64,000 nt of DNA from Campylobacter concisus (lineage in GTDB: Bacteria; Campylobacterota; Campylobacteria; Campylobacterales; Campylobacteraceae): the NCBI GenBank assembly GCA_002092835.1, contig LVWL01000020.1, forward strand, positions 124,001 through 188,000, in the 5' to 3' direction. This document shows positions 46,972 through 55,805 of the stretch, one piece after another; positions within the stretch are counted from its first letter, which is position 1; each line of letters begins with the position of its first letter. The notes beneath the pieces were generated by a model. That model was not told the DNA's origin. It did not search any database and worked only from the letters and a program-made list of their open reading frames with translations. The position numbers and the translations under genes are program-made.

Positions 46972-47768
46972 TATTTATAGCCTCTATTTCTAAAATTTGA
47001 ATATAAATTTCCTAGTACCGGCGTAGAATAGATAAAAAGCTTCTTTTTGATCCTAAAAATGTAGTCTTTTTCGCTCTTTGCATTGTTTGATATATCGATG
47101 CGTCTTATCTTAAATTTATCATCTCCTGCGCAAAATCCGCCATCTATCACACTAAAAGCAAAGTCATAATACTCTTTAACTATCTTTTGCGAAAGCTCAT
47201 TAAAATGCCCTTTTGGAAAGCAAAAGCCAAATTCTTGTTTTTCGGGAAATAGCTCTTTTATCTTAGCTAGCGAGCTAGAAAATTCCTCTCTTAATTTTTC
47301 TTCATCATTGCATTTACAAGAAAAGTGGCTCGCTGTATGGCTATCAAACTCAAAAAGCCCGCTCTCTTGCATCTGCCTGATCTCGTCTAAATTTAAAAAA
47401 TACTCCGCATCTTTTTCGTAGTCTATTTCTTTATGTTTTTTAAATACAAAGTTGTAGTCTTGCCTTTTAAAATCTTTGATCTTATCTGTTATCAAAAAGC
47501 AAACAGCTGGAATATTTAGCTCTTTTAGGATAGGAAATGCAAATTTATAATTATCAAAATATCCGTCATCAAAAGTTAGTAAAATGCTCTTTCTTGAGGC
47601 TTTTACTCTGCCACTAGCTATATCTTTAAACTGAGCATAATTTATAAATTTATAGCCCTCATCTAGCGCCATAAGAAGTGCTTTTTTAAATAGCTCTGGC
47701 TTAATGGCAAAGTCATTTTCATTGTTATTACAGTGGTGCATCGTTAGCACGCAAACTGGGTAGTTCAT
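46971..47768 (-). CDS. Polysaccharide deacetylase family protein (second copy)
   Basis: CE4/NodB-type protein, 265 residues: LLTFDDGYFDNYKF (DD pair), FEFDSHTASHFSC (H-x3-H) and FCFPKGHFNE. Ends LFIYSTPVLGNLYSNF, like the paralogue at 44920-45678. No signal peptide. It overlaps the upstream GT4 gene by four bases, as in the plus-strand pair. Confidence 0.85.
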   Translation of the reverse strand: MNYPVCVLTMHHCNNNENDFAIKPELFKKALLMALDEGYKFINYAQFKDIASGRVKASRKSILLTFDDGYFDNYKFAFPILKELNIPAVCFLITDKIKDFKRQDYNFVFKKHKEIDYEKDAEYFLNLDEIRQMQESGLFEFDSHTASHFSCKCNDEEKLREEFSSSLAKIKELFPEKQEFGFCFPKGHFNELSQKIVKEYYDFAFSVIDGGFCAGDDKFKIRRIDISNNAKSEKDYIFRIKKKLFIYSTPVLGNLYSNFRNRGYK

Positions 47769-48838
47769 TTTTGCTCCAGTAAATTTTTAATAGCCTCTTT
47801 TAGCGCCTTGTGGCTAAAGTTTTCATTCACAAATTTAAAGGCATTTTGTGAGTAAATTTTAGCTTTTTCAGGCTCATCTATCAGCCCTAAAATACACTCT
47901 TTTAGTGAAACCTCATCTAAATTTTTAGCACAAAGCCCACGCTCTTTGTCTTTAACTAGTACGTTCATCGGGGCGTTATCATAGACTACGACTGGTACTT
48001 TTGAGCTCATCGCCTCAAGCAATACCGTACCAAGCCCCTCAGAGTGCGAGGCAAATACGTAGATATCAAAGCCTTTTATGATATTTGCCGCGTCTTTTCT
48101 AAAACCAGTAAATATAATCTTATCTTTTTTGCTAAAAATCGAGGCAATCTCATTTTTTGTGCTTTCACTGATATTTCCTGCAAAAACTATTGTGGCGTCC
48201 TTCTCTTTTAAAATCTCTTTTGCGGCACTTGCAAAGTCAAAGACTCCTTTTTTGCGGTAAAGAGAGGTGAAAGTACCGATGACTAGCTCATCTTGAGATA
48301 TATTAAACTCATCTCTAAATGTACTTTTTGTAGCATATATCGCCTCCACATCAACCGTGCTTGGCATAAAAAAGAGCTTATCTTTGCTAACTCCGATGCT
48401 TAACAGGTACTCTTTGACACTATCTGAGATGTATAAAATTTTATCAAATAGCTTTTTGTGCATGAGTTTTGAAAGAAAGCCTTTTATAGGAAAAAGATTA
48501 TGCCTTTCCTTGTAAAATTTAACGCCTTTGCTTCTGTAAAATAGTCCAGCAATTGCTCCAACCCAGCTATCAGTCGAGCCATGTGTGATTACGATATCTA
48601 TCTTGTTTGAGCTTATCGTTTCGCAAAGTGCTGGTACGCTTTTATGAAAATTTTTCTTATTCATCTCTTGTGCTATAACACTAAAGCCTTCTTTTTTTGC
48701 AATGCTTTCTATCTGAGAATTTGGGTTGCAAAAAAGTATGACATTATGACCCATCTCGCGCATAAAACGCATCTCGTTTAGCGTCTTATTTTGCTCGCCA
48801 CCCCAGTTAAAAAGTGTCTGCGTGTGAAGAATATTCAT
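47765..48838 (-). CDS. GT4 family glycosyltransferase (second copy)
   Basis: GT-B transferase, 357 residues. N-terminal LFNWGGEQNKTLNEMRFM, mid-protein ITHGSTDSWVGAIAG, C-terminal FASHSEGLGTVLLEAMSSKVPVV with the E-x7-E pattern. Same family as the 43874-44923 product. Sits four bases after the GT9 gene. Confidence 0.87.
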   Translation of the reverse strand: MNILHTQTLFNWGGEQNKTLNEMRFMREMGHNVILFCNPNSQIESIAKKEGFSVIAQEMNKKNFHKSVPALCETISSNKIDIVITHGSTDSWVGAIAGLFYRSKGVKFYKERHNLFPIKGFLSKLMHKKLFDKILYISDSVKEYLLSIGVSKDKLFFMPSTVDVEAIYATKSTFRDEFNISQDELVIGTFTSLYRKKGVFDFASAAKEILKEKDATIVFAGNISESTKNEIASIFSKKDKIIFTGFRKDAANIIKGFDIYVFASHSEGLGTVLLEAMSSKVPVVVYDNAPMNVLVKDKERGLCAKNLDEVSLKECILGLIDEPEKAKIYSQNAFKFVNENFSHKALKEAIKNLLEQK

Positions 48839-48842
48839 CTGC

Positions 48843-49904
48843 CTATCCTAAAATTTCTTTTATTTTGGCTTTTATTTTTGGCATTTCGTCGCTAAAATCC
48901 ATCAAGGTCTTTTCTATTCCATGCTTTGCTATGCCCTCTTTATCGCAAGGCACAAAGTCCCAGTCTTTTTGATAGACGATGTGTTTCCCCATATTTTGGA
49001 TACCATTTTGTGCTGTATAGCCATTTTCCATGAGTGAGTTATCCCAAGGCCCCCACTCAAAAGCATTACTTGGACCAAAAAAGGCTATGACTGGTACATC
49101 ATTTGCAGCGGCAATATGCATGATGGCGGTATCAACACCGATAAAAAGGCTTGAACGCTTCGATAAGGTGATCGTTTGTTTCAAATTTAGCTTGCCACCT
49201 AAATTTATGGGCTCACTTTTGCAAATTTTTAGTACGCTTGTTAGCTTTTCTAACTCATTTTCTTTATTATCACTTGTTAGCACGACCTTTACCCCAAGTT
49301 CATTTTCGCAGTAGTCGATGAGCTCTGCCATGCTCTTGTCATTTGCGCATTTAAACATCCAGCGGCTTGTAAGATGCATATGTACAAAGCGTTTTGGTAA
49401 ATTTAGACGCTCCACACTCTCGTCCGAAAATACACTCACCTTTTTGCTAACCGGTTCAAATCCCAAAGCCCTTAAAGCATTTAGATTATGATCGATCGTA
49501 TGTGAAAAATTTTCATAGTATTTTGCTTTGACGTTTAGAAGTTTATTTATTGATTGATTTTTGCCAAGAAAGCCTACTATTTTTTTGATCTTTGCGTATT
49601 TTGAGATGATGATACCACGATCCCCCGTAGTTGTTTGTATGGCCATATCGTATTTTTCTTTTTTGATGGCTTTTATAAATTTTATCTCGGTAATTAGTTT
49701 TTTAAAAAAGCCAGAATTTGCACTTTGTCTATCGTAAATGTGGATTTTATTTATATAAGGATTGCCCTCAATCATCTCTTCAGTCCCTTTATTTAGAGCA
49801 AAGTCGATGGTCGTATCTGGATAGTAGTGGTGCAAATTTTCAATAAGAGGCGTGGTCAAAAGCACGTCGCCGATGTTCCTAAATTTAATTACTAATATTT
49901 TCAT
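48843..49904 (-). CDS. GT9 heptosyltransferase, WaaQ-like
   Basis: ADP-heptose:LPS heptosyltransferase family, 353 residues from ATG 49904 (MKILVIKFRNIGDVLLTTPL), which overlaps the upstream stop as ATGA; an ATG 15 bases earlier is less likely. The C-terminal SSLFIGVDTAIMHIAAANDVPVIAFFGPS motif is diagnostic. Sequence features (GTEEMIEGNPYINKI, HLTSRWMFK) resemble heptosyltransferase III (RfaQ/WaaQ) more than WaaF. Confidence 0.82.
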   Translation of the reverse strand: MKILVIKFRNIGDVLLTTPLIENLHHYYPDTTIDFALNKGTEEMIEGNPYINKIHIYDRQSANSGFFKKLITEIKFIKAIKKEKYDMAIQTTTGDRGIIISKYAKIKKIVGFLGKNQSINKLLNVKAKYYENFSHTIDHNLNALRALGFEPVSKKVSVFSDESVERLNLPKRFVHMHLTSRWMFKCANDKSMAELIDYCENELGVKVVLTSDNKENELEKLTSVLKICKSEPINLGGKLNLKQTITLSKRSSLFIGVDTAIMHIAAANDVPVIAFFGPSNAFEWGPWDNSLMENGYTAQNGIQNMGKHIVYQKDWDFVPCDKEGIAKHGIEKTLMDFSDEMPKIKAKIKEILG

Positions 49905-50605
49905 TTTATGTATTTCCAAAATGTGTACTGAGCGTAAAGTCTGGCTATGACGTAGCCAGTAAAGCCCTCTTTAAAGCCACCTTTTAGCACGTAAAGCTTA
50001 AAAAATGTCCACGCTGGGCTTGTAAGCGCCTTTAGTAAATTTCTCTTTGCGCCCATGCTTGAGTAGCGATTTTGCTTAGCGATAAACTGCTCGATGCTCT
50101 CATATGCGTAATGCAAGAAGTGGTTTTTAAGCGCGCCAAGCCTTTGTGGGCCGTCATTTAAAACGACCTTTTCATGCACGGCTCTGCCATCAAATTTGGC
50201 AAAATTTTTGTTAAAAAGCCTCACTGTGTAGTCTGGATAGAGCCCCATATTTTTGATCGCTTTGCCAAAGAAAAAATTTAGCCTAGCTACGTTGTAGGCC
50301 ATAAATTTTGGCTCTTTTAGTGTATTTACAAGCTCATTTCTAAGCTCATTTGTGATCACCTCGTCACTATCAAGTACAAAGATCCACTCGTTTTTAGCTA
50401 GATCCACGCCCTTTTGCTTTTGCGCGCCAAATCCCAGCCAAGCTTGCTCATAGAATTTAACATTACTAAAATTTTGACAAATTTGCTTTGTGCTGTCGCT
50501 TGAGCCACTATCAACCACGATGACCTCATCAGCAAATTTAGCGCTCTCTAACACCTCTTTTAGGTATTTTTCGCTGTTAAAAGTTAAGATGACCACACTT
50601 AGCAT
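49901..50605 (-). CDS. GT2 glycosyltransferase, WaaE/LgtF-like
   Basis: A 234-residue transferase of the KdtX/WaaE group that adds glucose to the first heptose in LOS cores. VVILTFNSEKYLKEVLESAKFADEVIVVDSGSSD, FVLDSDE (DxD) and the C-terminal LHYAYESIEQFIAKQNRYS region are typical. C. jejuni has a two-domain LgtF in the same place after waaM; this one has a single domain. Overlaps waaM by seven bases. Confidence 0.82.
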   Translation of the reverse strand: MLSVVILTFNSEKYLKEVLESAKFADEVIVVDSGSSDSTKQICQNFSNVKFYEQAWLGFGAQKQKGVDLAKNEWIFVLDSDEVITNELRNELVNTLKEPKFMAYNVARLNFFFGKAIKNMGLYPDYTVRLFNKNFAKFDGRAVHEKVVLNDGPQRLGALKNHFLHYAYESIEQFIAKQNRYSSMGAKRNLLKALTSPAWTFFKLYVLKGGFKEGFTGYVIARLYAQYTFWKYIK

Positions 50606-51492
50606 TTATACTCTTTTTCGTAAAATCTTTTAAAGCGTTTGTGAAACCAAAAGTACTCCTCAGGCCTTGCTCTAACCATCTCTTCGCACGCGCTGCACTG
50701 CATTTGCGTTACTTTTTGCACCGCTTCTTCTTTGTCAAATTTATTTATATCAATGGCTGGCGAAAAGCAAATTTCACTTATGTTTTCATCTTTTTGATAG
50801 ATAAATGCATTAATTATTAGGGCATTTGTTTTTTGAGCTAGCACGCTCGCAGCTGGCGTGTGAAGTACATCTTTGTCAAAAAATTTCACCTTTATGCCAT
50901 CTTTTGGAGCGGTATTTTGATCGACTAAAATTCCCACTATTCGCCTAGTTTTTAGCGCTTTTAAGATGTCTTTTGCGCCGCCATCTTTGTCAATGAGCTC
51001 CACGTCAAACTGCGATCTATTTGCACTTAAAATTTTATCCATGCTTTTACTATCAAGCTTTCTGCCAAGCACTGAGACTGCACCAAAACGAGCAGCCATT
51101 GCTAAGCTAAAAAGCTCCCATTGCCCAAAATGCGCGGTCGTCACGATAATCGGACGATCAAGCTTAAGCGCTTCAAGCAGATTATGCTCATTTTTAAAAC
51201 TAACTTTTTCAAGCACTTTTTGCTTTGTTGTATTTTGATTTAGGATGAAATTTATACCAAGGTATTTTGCAAAGTTGTAGTAGCATTTTTTAGCGATCTC
51301 AAGCTTCTCTTTCTTGGTTTTTGTATCACCAAAAGCAAGGTTTAAATTTGTCATAACGACGTGAAGTCGCTTTTTATTAAGATTCATATACGAAAAAGCT
51401 AAAAATTTAGCGAGCAAATCTCTAAGTGAGCTAGGCAGTAAAAATATCAAAAATTTTAAAGTATAAAAGCCAGCCAGATAGAGCCTATCCAT
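50599..51492 (-). CDS. waaM: Lipid A late acyltransferase
   Basis: HtrB/LpxL family, 297 residues, N-terminal membrane anchor (LAGFYTLKFLIFLLPSSLRDLL) and catalytic HX4E motif in TTAHFGQWELFSLA; second motif GILVDQNTAPKDGI. Adds a secondary acyl chain to lipid A. Overlaps waaC by eight bases, the standard Campylobacter order. Confidence 0.9.
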   Translation of the reverse strand: MDRLYLAGFYTLKFLIFLLPSSLRDLLAKFLAFSYMNLNKKRLHVVMTNLNLAFGDTKTKKEKLEIAKKCYYNFAKYLGINFILNQNTTKQKVLEKVSFKNEHNLLEALKLDRPIIVTTAHFGQWELFSLAMAARFGAVSVLGRKLDSKSMDKILSANRSQFDVELIDKDGGAKDILKALKTRRIVGILVDQNTAPKDGIKVKFFDKDVLHTPAASVLAQKTNALIINAFIYQKDENISEICFSPAIDINKFDKEEAVQKVTQMQCSACEEMVRARPEEYFWFHKRFKRFYEKEYKC

Positions 51493-52459
51493 TTAGTAGC
51501 CTTTTTGCAAAATTTGCAATCGTTTCTGGGAAAATCTCTCTTATGCAAAAGTCGTTTTTATCGATACTTCTCGCGTCTATTTGCTTACCCATATCTATAA
51601 CTAAATTTTTATCCGTGATGTAAGCATTTCTGTGGCTTGGACGGTTGCCAAAAAGCGTGATAGAAGGCCTATTTATCGCCCATGCAAGGTGTGTTAGGCC
51701 ACTATCGTTGCCAATTACCAAATCACAACTAGCGATGTAATCTATCATATCTTTTATGCTTAGTTTTTCAAGTAGCTTTACCTCGGTGCCCAAGATGATC
51801 GCCTCTGCTCTTGCTTTTTCGCTGTCGTTGCCGTAGCAAAGATAAATTTCACATCCATCAAGCAGTCTGATCACTTGTTTAAATTTGTCATAAATTTTAC
51901 TCTCTTCACTCGCAAATGCAGCGATCAATACACGCTTTTTGCCACTTTCATTTTTAAAATTTCCAACTATTTCAAAGCATGGCGATTTTTCTAAAATTTC
52001 ACTTCTATCAAAGCTAAAATTTAGAGCAAATCCTGCAAGGCTTAGATTTCTAACTATTATGTTTTCGTTGTAGTCAATTTTGAATTTATGCTTGTAAAGT
52101 CTAGCAGCTATTTTCTCTTTGACGCTTTCTTTGCTAAAACCGTAAATTTCTTTACCAAGTAGTTTTGCGACGACGGCTGATTTAAAAAGTCCCTGCATAT
52201 CAATTACTTTGTCAAATTTACCAAGCGTTTTTATGATCTTGTAGCTTTTTTTAAAGCTCTCTTTAAGTGGTAAAACGACTAGCTCGTCGATTAGTGGATG
52301 ATCTTTTAAAAGGCTTGCAAAACGAGCATCAACGAGCCATGTGATATGGGCATTTGGATGGTGCTTTTTGATAAACTGAAGCACTATAGCCGCATGGACA
52401 ATGTCACCAAGTGCTGATAGCTTTACAATGGCTATTTTTAGTTGATTTTTGTTTTGCAT
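51485..52459 (-). CDS. waaC: Heptosyltransferase I
   Basis: Transfers the first heptose to Kdo of the LOS inner core. GT9 family, 324 residues: IAIVKLSALGDIVHAA at the N-terminus, donor-binding LVIGNDSGLTHLAWAINRPSITLFG at the C-terminus. First gene of an eight-gene minus-strand operon reaching to 45687. Confidence 0.93.
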   Translation of the reverse strand: MQNKNQLKIAIVKLSALGDIVHAAIVLQFIKKHHPNAHITWLVDARFASLLKDHPLIDELVVLPLKESFKKSYKIIKTLGKFDKVIDMQGLFKSAVVAKLLGKEIYGFSKESVKEKIAARLYKHKFKIDYNENIIVRNLSLAGFALNFSFDRSEILEKSPCFEIVGNFKNESGKKRVLIAAFASEESKIYDKFKQVIRLLDGCEIYLCYGNDSEKARAEAIILGTEVKLLEKLSIKDMIDYIASCDLVIGNDSGLTHLAWAINRPSITLFGNRPSHRNAYITDKNLVIDMGKQIDARSIDKNDFCIREIFPETIANFAKRLLNG

Positions 52460-52485
52460 TGATCACTTTAGATATAAATTTTTGG

Positions 52486-52491
52486 TATGAT
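52486..52491 (+). promoter_or_regulatory. -10 box candidate of the exonuclease gene
   Basis: TTTGGTATGATTTTAAG, 31 bases before the ATG at 52523; divergent from waaC. Confidence 0.4.
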
Positions 52492-52522
52492 TTTAAGAAA
52501 AAATGCTTAAAAAAGGGCTAAA

Positions 52523-53560
52523 ATGGCAAAAAGCTACATCTGTGTTTTTGACTGCGAGACTATACCTGATGCAAATTTGATAAGAAAAATTTACGGCATT
52601 GACGGAAGTGATGAAGATGTGAGCATCCAGGCGATGGCTTTACAAAAAGAGGCTAGTGGCAACGAGTTTTTACCTGTGATGTTTCATAGAGTTGTGGCGA
52701 TCTCTGCGGTAATGGCCGATGAATATGGTAAATTTTTAAAAGTTAGTACAATGGAGGGCAGGGACGAATGCGAGATCATCGCTAAATTTTTAAAATTTAT
52801 AAATGACTACAATCCAAGGCTTGTTAGCTTTAATGGCCGCGGCTTTGACCTGCCTATGCTAATGGTACGTGCGATGCGATATAACCTAAATGCGGCGGCT
52901 TATTATGAGAGCGAAAACAAAGAGCTAAATAAAAACAAATGGGAAAATTATAGAGCCAGATATTCGCCTAAATTTCACCTTGACCTGCTTGATTTTATAA
53001 GCGATTTTGGAAGTGTAAGAGGGCTAAAGCTCAACACTCTTTGTGCTAGCTTAAATTTACCTGGCAAGTATGACGTGCACGGTGATCAGGTACTTGAGCT
53101 CTACTACGCTGGCGAGCTTGATAAGATCAACGAATACTGCGAAAGCGACGTTCTTAACACCTACTGGTTATTTTTAAAATTTGAGCTTTTGCAGGCAAAT
53201 ATCTTGCAAGATGACTATATAAATCACCTAAGTGTGATGAGCGAGTTTTTGGCGAAAAACTGCTCTCATAGGGGATATACCGAAGTCTTTTGCGAAGCCA
53301 TAAAAGATGAGCTAGCTAGACTTAATGGCAAGCTTGATTACGAGATCAAGGTTCAAAAAGAGAGTGAGGATTATGAGGAATTTGATGATTTTGGCGATCT
53401 TGACGGCACAAAAGATACCCCTGAACAGCTAAATGAGCGTTTGGCAAGACAAGGACTTGATGGACTTTTGAAAAAGGCTAGTGAAGTTACCTCAGCTACC
53501 AAAAAAGATAAGAGTTTTATAGAAGAAAAACTACCTGAAATAAATTTGGACGAAGAGTAG
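52523..53560 (+). CDS. Predicted 3'-5' exonuclease, PolB-like
   Basis: A 345-residue RNase H-fold nuclease (DNA_pol_B_exo2 family). DEDDy residues are visible: D and E in VFDCETIPDANL, D in SFNGRGFDLPML, and Y/D in YCESDVLNTYWL. The C-terminal 80 residues are acidic and unassigned. Stands alone between the LOS locus and the accessory island; role probably in DNA repair or RNA processing, not established. Confidence 0.82.
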   Translation: MAKSYICVFDCETIPDANLIRKIYGIDGSDEDVSIQAMALQKEASGNEFLPVMFHRVVAISAVMADEYGKFLKVSTMEGRDECEIIAKFLKFINDYNPRLVSFNGRGFDLPMLMVRAMRYNLNAAAYYESENKELNKNKWENYRARYSPKFHLDLLDFISDFGSVRGLKLNTLCASLNLPGKYDVHGDQVLELYYAGELDKINEYCESDVLNTYWLFLKFELLQANILQDDYINHLSVMSEFLAKNCSHRGYTEVFCEAIKDELARLNGKLDYEIKVQKESEDYEEFDDFGDLDGTKDTPEQLNERLARQGLDGLLKKASEVTSATKKDKSFIEEKLPEINLDEE

Positions 53561-53631
53561 AAATTCTACGCTTTTAGGCTGTAAAATATCTTTTGCTACT
53601 CTATGGAATTATTATCCTGATCCGCGGAATA

Positions 53632-53985
53632 TCACGGGTACTCAAATCCAAATTCATACTCTTTTAAAACTCCATTAGAAAATATGAATTTCTCGTAATA
53701 AAGTGGCATATCAAATTCTTGCAAGAGGTTGCTTTCATTTTGCTCAGTAATGTAGGTGACGATAGAAATGGCGTTTTCTTCTTGTAGATCGTTTGACTTG
53801 CCTAGCTTCTTTAAATTTGGTCTTGTTTGTCGCCAAGTTTGATGCCATAATTTGTAGTAAAAATTTTTATTATATTTACTTTTGTAAAATATTTCTGATG
53901 CTAATTGGGTCATCTATGACTGCTAAGTTACATTTACCCCACTATTTTCTGTTTGTTCAAATTTTTAGTTCAATATTTTATAGTA
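53632..53985 (-). pseudogene. Remnant of a small exported-type protein
   Basis: The frame ending at 53632 gives a good C-terminus: LGKSNDLQEENAISIVTYIT, then EFDMPLYYEKFIFSN and EYEFGFEYP-stop. Upstream, a different frame reads KIFTTNYGIKLGDKQDQI, and still further up a third reads GKCNLAVIDDPISIRNILQK. YGIxLGD...LGK is the pattern of small periplasmic or lipoprotein families. At least two frameshifts, so the gene is dead. The 93-residue ORF from 53913 is partly an artefact of this decay. Confidence 0.5.
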
Positions 53986-54046
53986 GCTTTGCTAGACATT
54001 AAGAGTTTATAAATAAATATATTTACTTTTTAATATGTTACTCAAA

Positions 54047-54613
54047 TTACCTAATTACTACTTTTTTATAAAAGTTTTTTCTCATGTCATTAAGAATTTT
54101 TGAAGTGATTTGATTTATATAAAGTCTATTCTTTTTACCATGATCTGCGTAGTAATTTTCTACTTTATTAATTTTTTCATCGTTTGCAGTTTCATCTATA
54201 TATCCAAATTTCCAAGTGTACTCATACAAATAAAATTCCGAGGCTAAATTTTTAAAAAGTATATAAAAATCTACTATGTTTCCGTCTCTGTCTTGAGTTC
54301 CGCCTTTAAACTCAACTATATCGCCATTAGCTGTAACGCTCCACATAGACATATCGTCGTAACAAAAACTCCATTTTTTCATTTTCTCTTTGTAAATAAT
54401 GGCACACTCTTTTATGCCTATTGCTCGACCCAGATTGTCTTCATTATAATTACGTAAAATCTTTACAGAATAGCTATCGCTGCCTATTTTAAAATAATAG
54501 TTAGATGCGTCTTTGTATTTAAAATTTGGTATTTCATCTTTTCCCATACCGTTACAAGTTAGTAATGATACTAATAAAAATGCACTATTTAAAAATTTGA
54601 AAAATTTCAGCAT
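54047..54613 (-). CDS. Small exported protein, immunity candidate
   Basis: A 188-residue protein from ATG 54613 (MLKFFKFLNSAFLLVSLLTC), with AAGGATT as ribosome-binding site. The N-terminus is a signal peptide, possibly a lipoprotein signal ending at Cys20 (SLLTC). The mature part is hydrophilic and unrecognised; DEIPNFKYKDASNYYFKIG and SFCYDDMSMWSV are notable. The start overlaps the 3' end of the GH19 remnant by 29 bases. By analogy with periplasmic immunity proteins it could protect against that muramidase-like enzyme; inference only. Confidence 0.65.
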   Translation of the reverse strand: MLKFFKFLNSAFLLVSLLTCNGMGKDEIPNFKYKDASNYYFKIGSDSYSVKILRNYNEDNLGRAIGIKECAIIYKEKMKKWSFCYDDMSMWSVTANGDIVEFKGGTQDRDGNIVDFYILFKNLASEFYLYEYTWKFGYIDETANDEKINKVENYYADHGKKNRLYINQITSKILNDMRKNFYKKVVIR

Positions 54614-55139
54614 TTCTAATCCTTGTATAATTTTCTTTTCTATCTCTTTTGCTTTGGTCGTCGGTCCCCCTATTAATAACATAAGTTATTTTATCCACTA
54701 CATTTTCATTATTTGAGTCATTTTTACTCTCATCTGCTATTTTGTGTAGATTATTAGAAAGCCAAAACCATGCAGCACTCATTATCGCGTATTTTCCATA
54801 TTCGGCTACTAAAGTTAGATTTTCTACTATATTATCTTCAGTATTAAAATTTTTATTAATATAGTTATTGAAATTTGAGTAGCCGCTTCTCCCGGTTAAA
54901 TGAAAAAAGCCCCTGTCTATAAAATTCCAACCATCGTCTCCACCTTTATTGCCATTTTTATCACTATAAACTTAGTTACCTATATTAGGTCTATTCTCTT
55001 CTTCAATAGCAATAAGTTCGTCCGCTTTATTTGGATTTTCTTTAAATTTGCTTCTAAAAACAGTTCTGAGTCTATCTGCGTTTTTATATAATATATTCTC
55101 GCTTATCTCTTCGGCTTTAAAAAGTAAAAAATAAGCCAA
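54585..55139 (-). pseudogene. C-terminal remnant of a GH19 lysozyme/chitinase-like enzyme
   Basis: A frame broken by one stop (TAA at 54972-54974) reads ISENILYKNADRLRTVFRSK, ...ADELIAIEEENRPNIGN-stop-VYSDKNGNKGGDDGWNF, then IDRGFFHLTGRSGYSNFNNY and AIMSAAWFWLSNNLHKIADE, ending INRGTDDQSKRDR... at 54585. The RG..HLTGR.GY core and the closing INRGTDDQSKR match GH19 endolysin/chitinase-like domains (GRGxIQLTGRxNY). The N-terminus and any fused upstream part are missing above 55139. Such domains cut peptidoglycan or chitin. Confidence 0.72.
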
Positions 55140-55186
55140 CTAAAAGAAAAAATATAAAATATACCATACTTTATATCTTTTTAAAT

Positions 55187-55623
55187 TTATTTTGATCGCT
55201 GCAATTCTTTAAAATATTCTTTTGATACAAGCATATTTTTTGGTACCCATTGCTTTTTGTTTATCGCCTCACATGCTTCAAAATTTACTACAGCTCTTTT
55301 GTTTTCATCGGCATCTATTCGTAGTGCTAGGTAGCATCATTGTCTTCATATATGTATTCATCTGCAAAGTAGGCTAGTTTCTCGCCATATTCTTCATCAT
55401 CTGTCTCTGGGTTAAGATCTATATTTTTATTCCTGGCTACTCCAGATATTTTTACAATATCTTTATATGCGTTATTTTCATAGGTTAGACTAAATTTGAT
55501 CTTATCTTTTGCTAACTGCTTTGTACTTAAATTTATACTTATGGTATCTGTTTTGTATGTAAAGACTTGTGCAAACGAACCACTACAAAAACACTATAAA
55601 AAATATAAATAAAATTTTTTCAT
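55187..55623 (-). pseudogene. Broken gene for a small exported protein
   Basis: From ATG 55623 the frame reads MKKFYLYFL-stop-CFCSGSFAQVF, a signal peptide with an in-frame TAG at 55594-55596, then FTYKTDTISINLSTKQLAKD ... EKLAYFADEYIYEDNDAT. A frameshift near 55330 leads to LALRIDADENKRAVVNFEAC and QWVPKNMLVSKEYFKELQRS, ending at 55187. The intact product would be a periplasmic protein of about 145 residues. Its ATG overlaps the end of the preceding remnant as ATGA. Confidence 0.6.
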
Positions 55624-55805
55624 CTAGTTTCCTTTATGTTGTCAATATTGCCATTTTCTATGGTAGGTAGACTCTAATTGGGTATAAAATTATCTGGATA
55701 CACAAATGTAAAATTATGGTCCAAAAGCTTATAAATTTAAGCCTATCATCAAGCTCATTAATAATATAGATTTAGGTTGCATCTTCTATTCTTTTATCAA
55801 ATTTA
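55620..55805 (-). pseudogene. C-terminal remnant of a larger protein
   Basis: Frames read KFDKRIEDAT-stop-IYIINELDDRLKFIS, then after a shift LLDHNFTFVYPDNFIPN-stop-SLPTIENGNIDNIKETR-stop at 55620. Only the tail survives. The family is not recognisable. The final stop overlaps the start of the exported-protein gene at 55623. Confidence 0.45.

Noticed and set aside
41584-52459. Phase-variable poly-G tracts in the LOS locus
   Set aside because: I saw no G or C run of eight or more in this locus, unlike C. jejuni.
55141-55186. A further gene between the two remnants
   Set aside because: Short AT-rich stretch with no protein-like frame.
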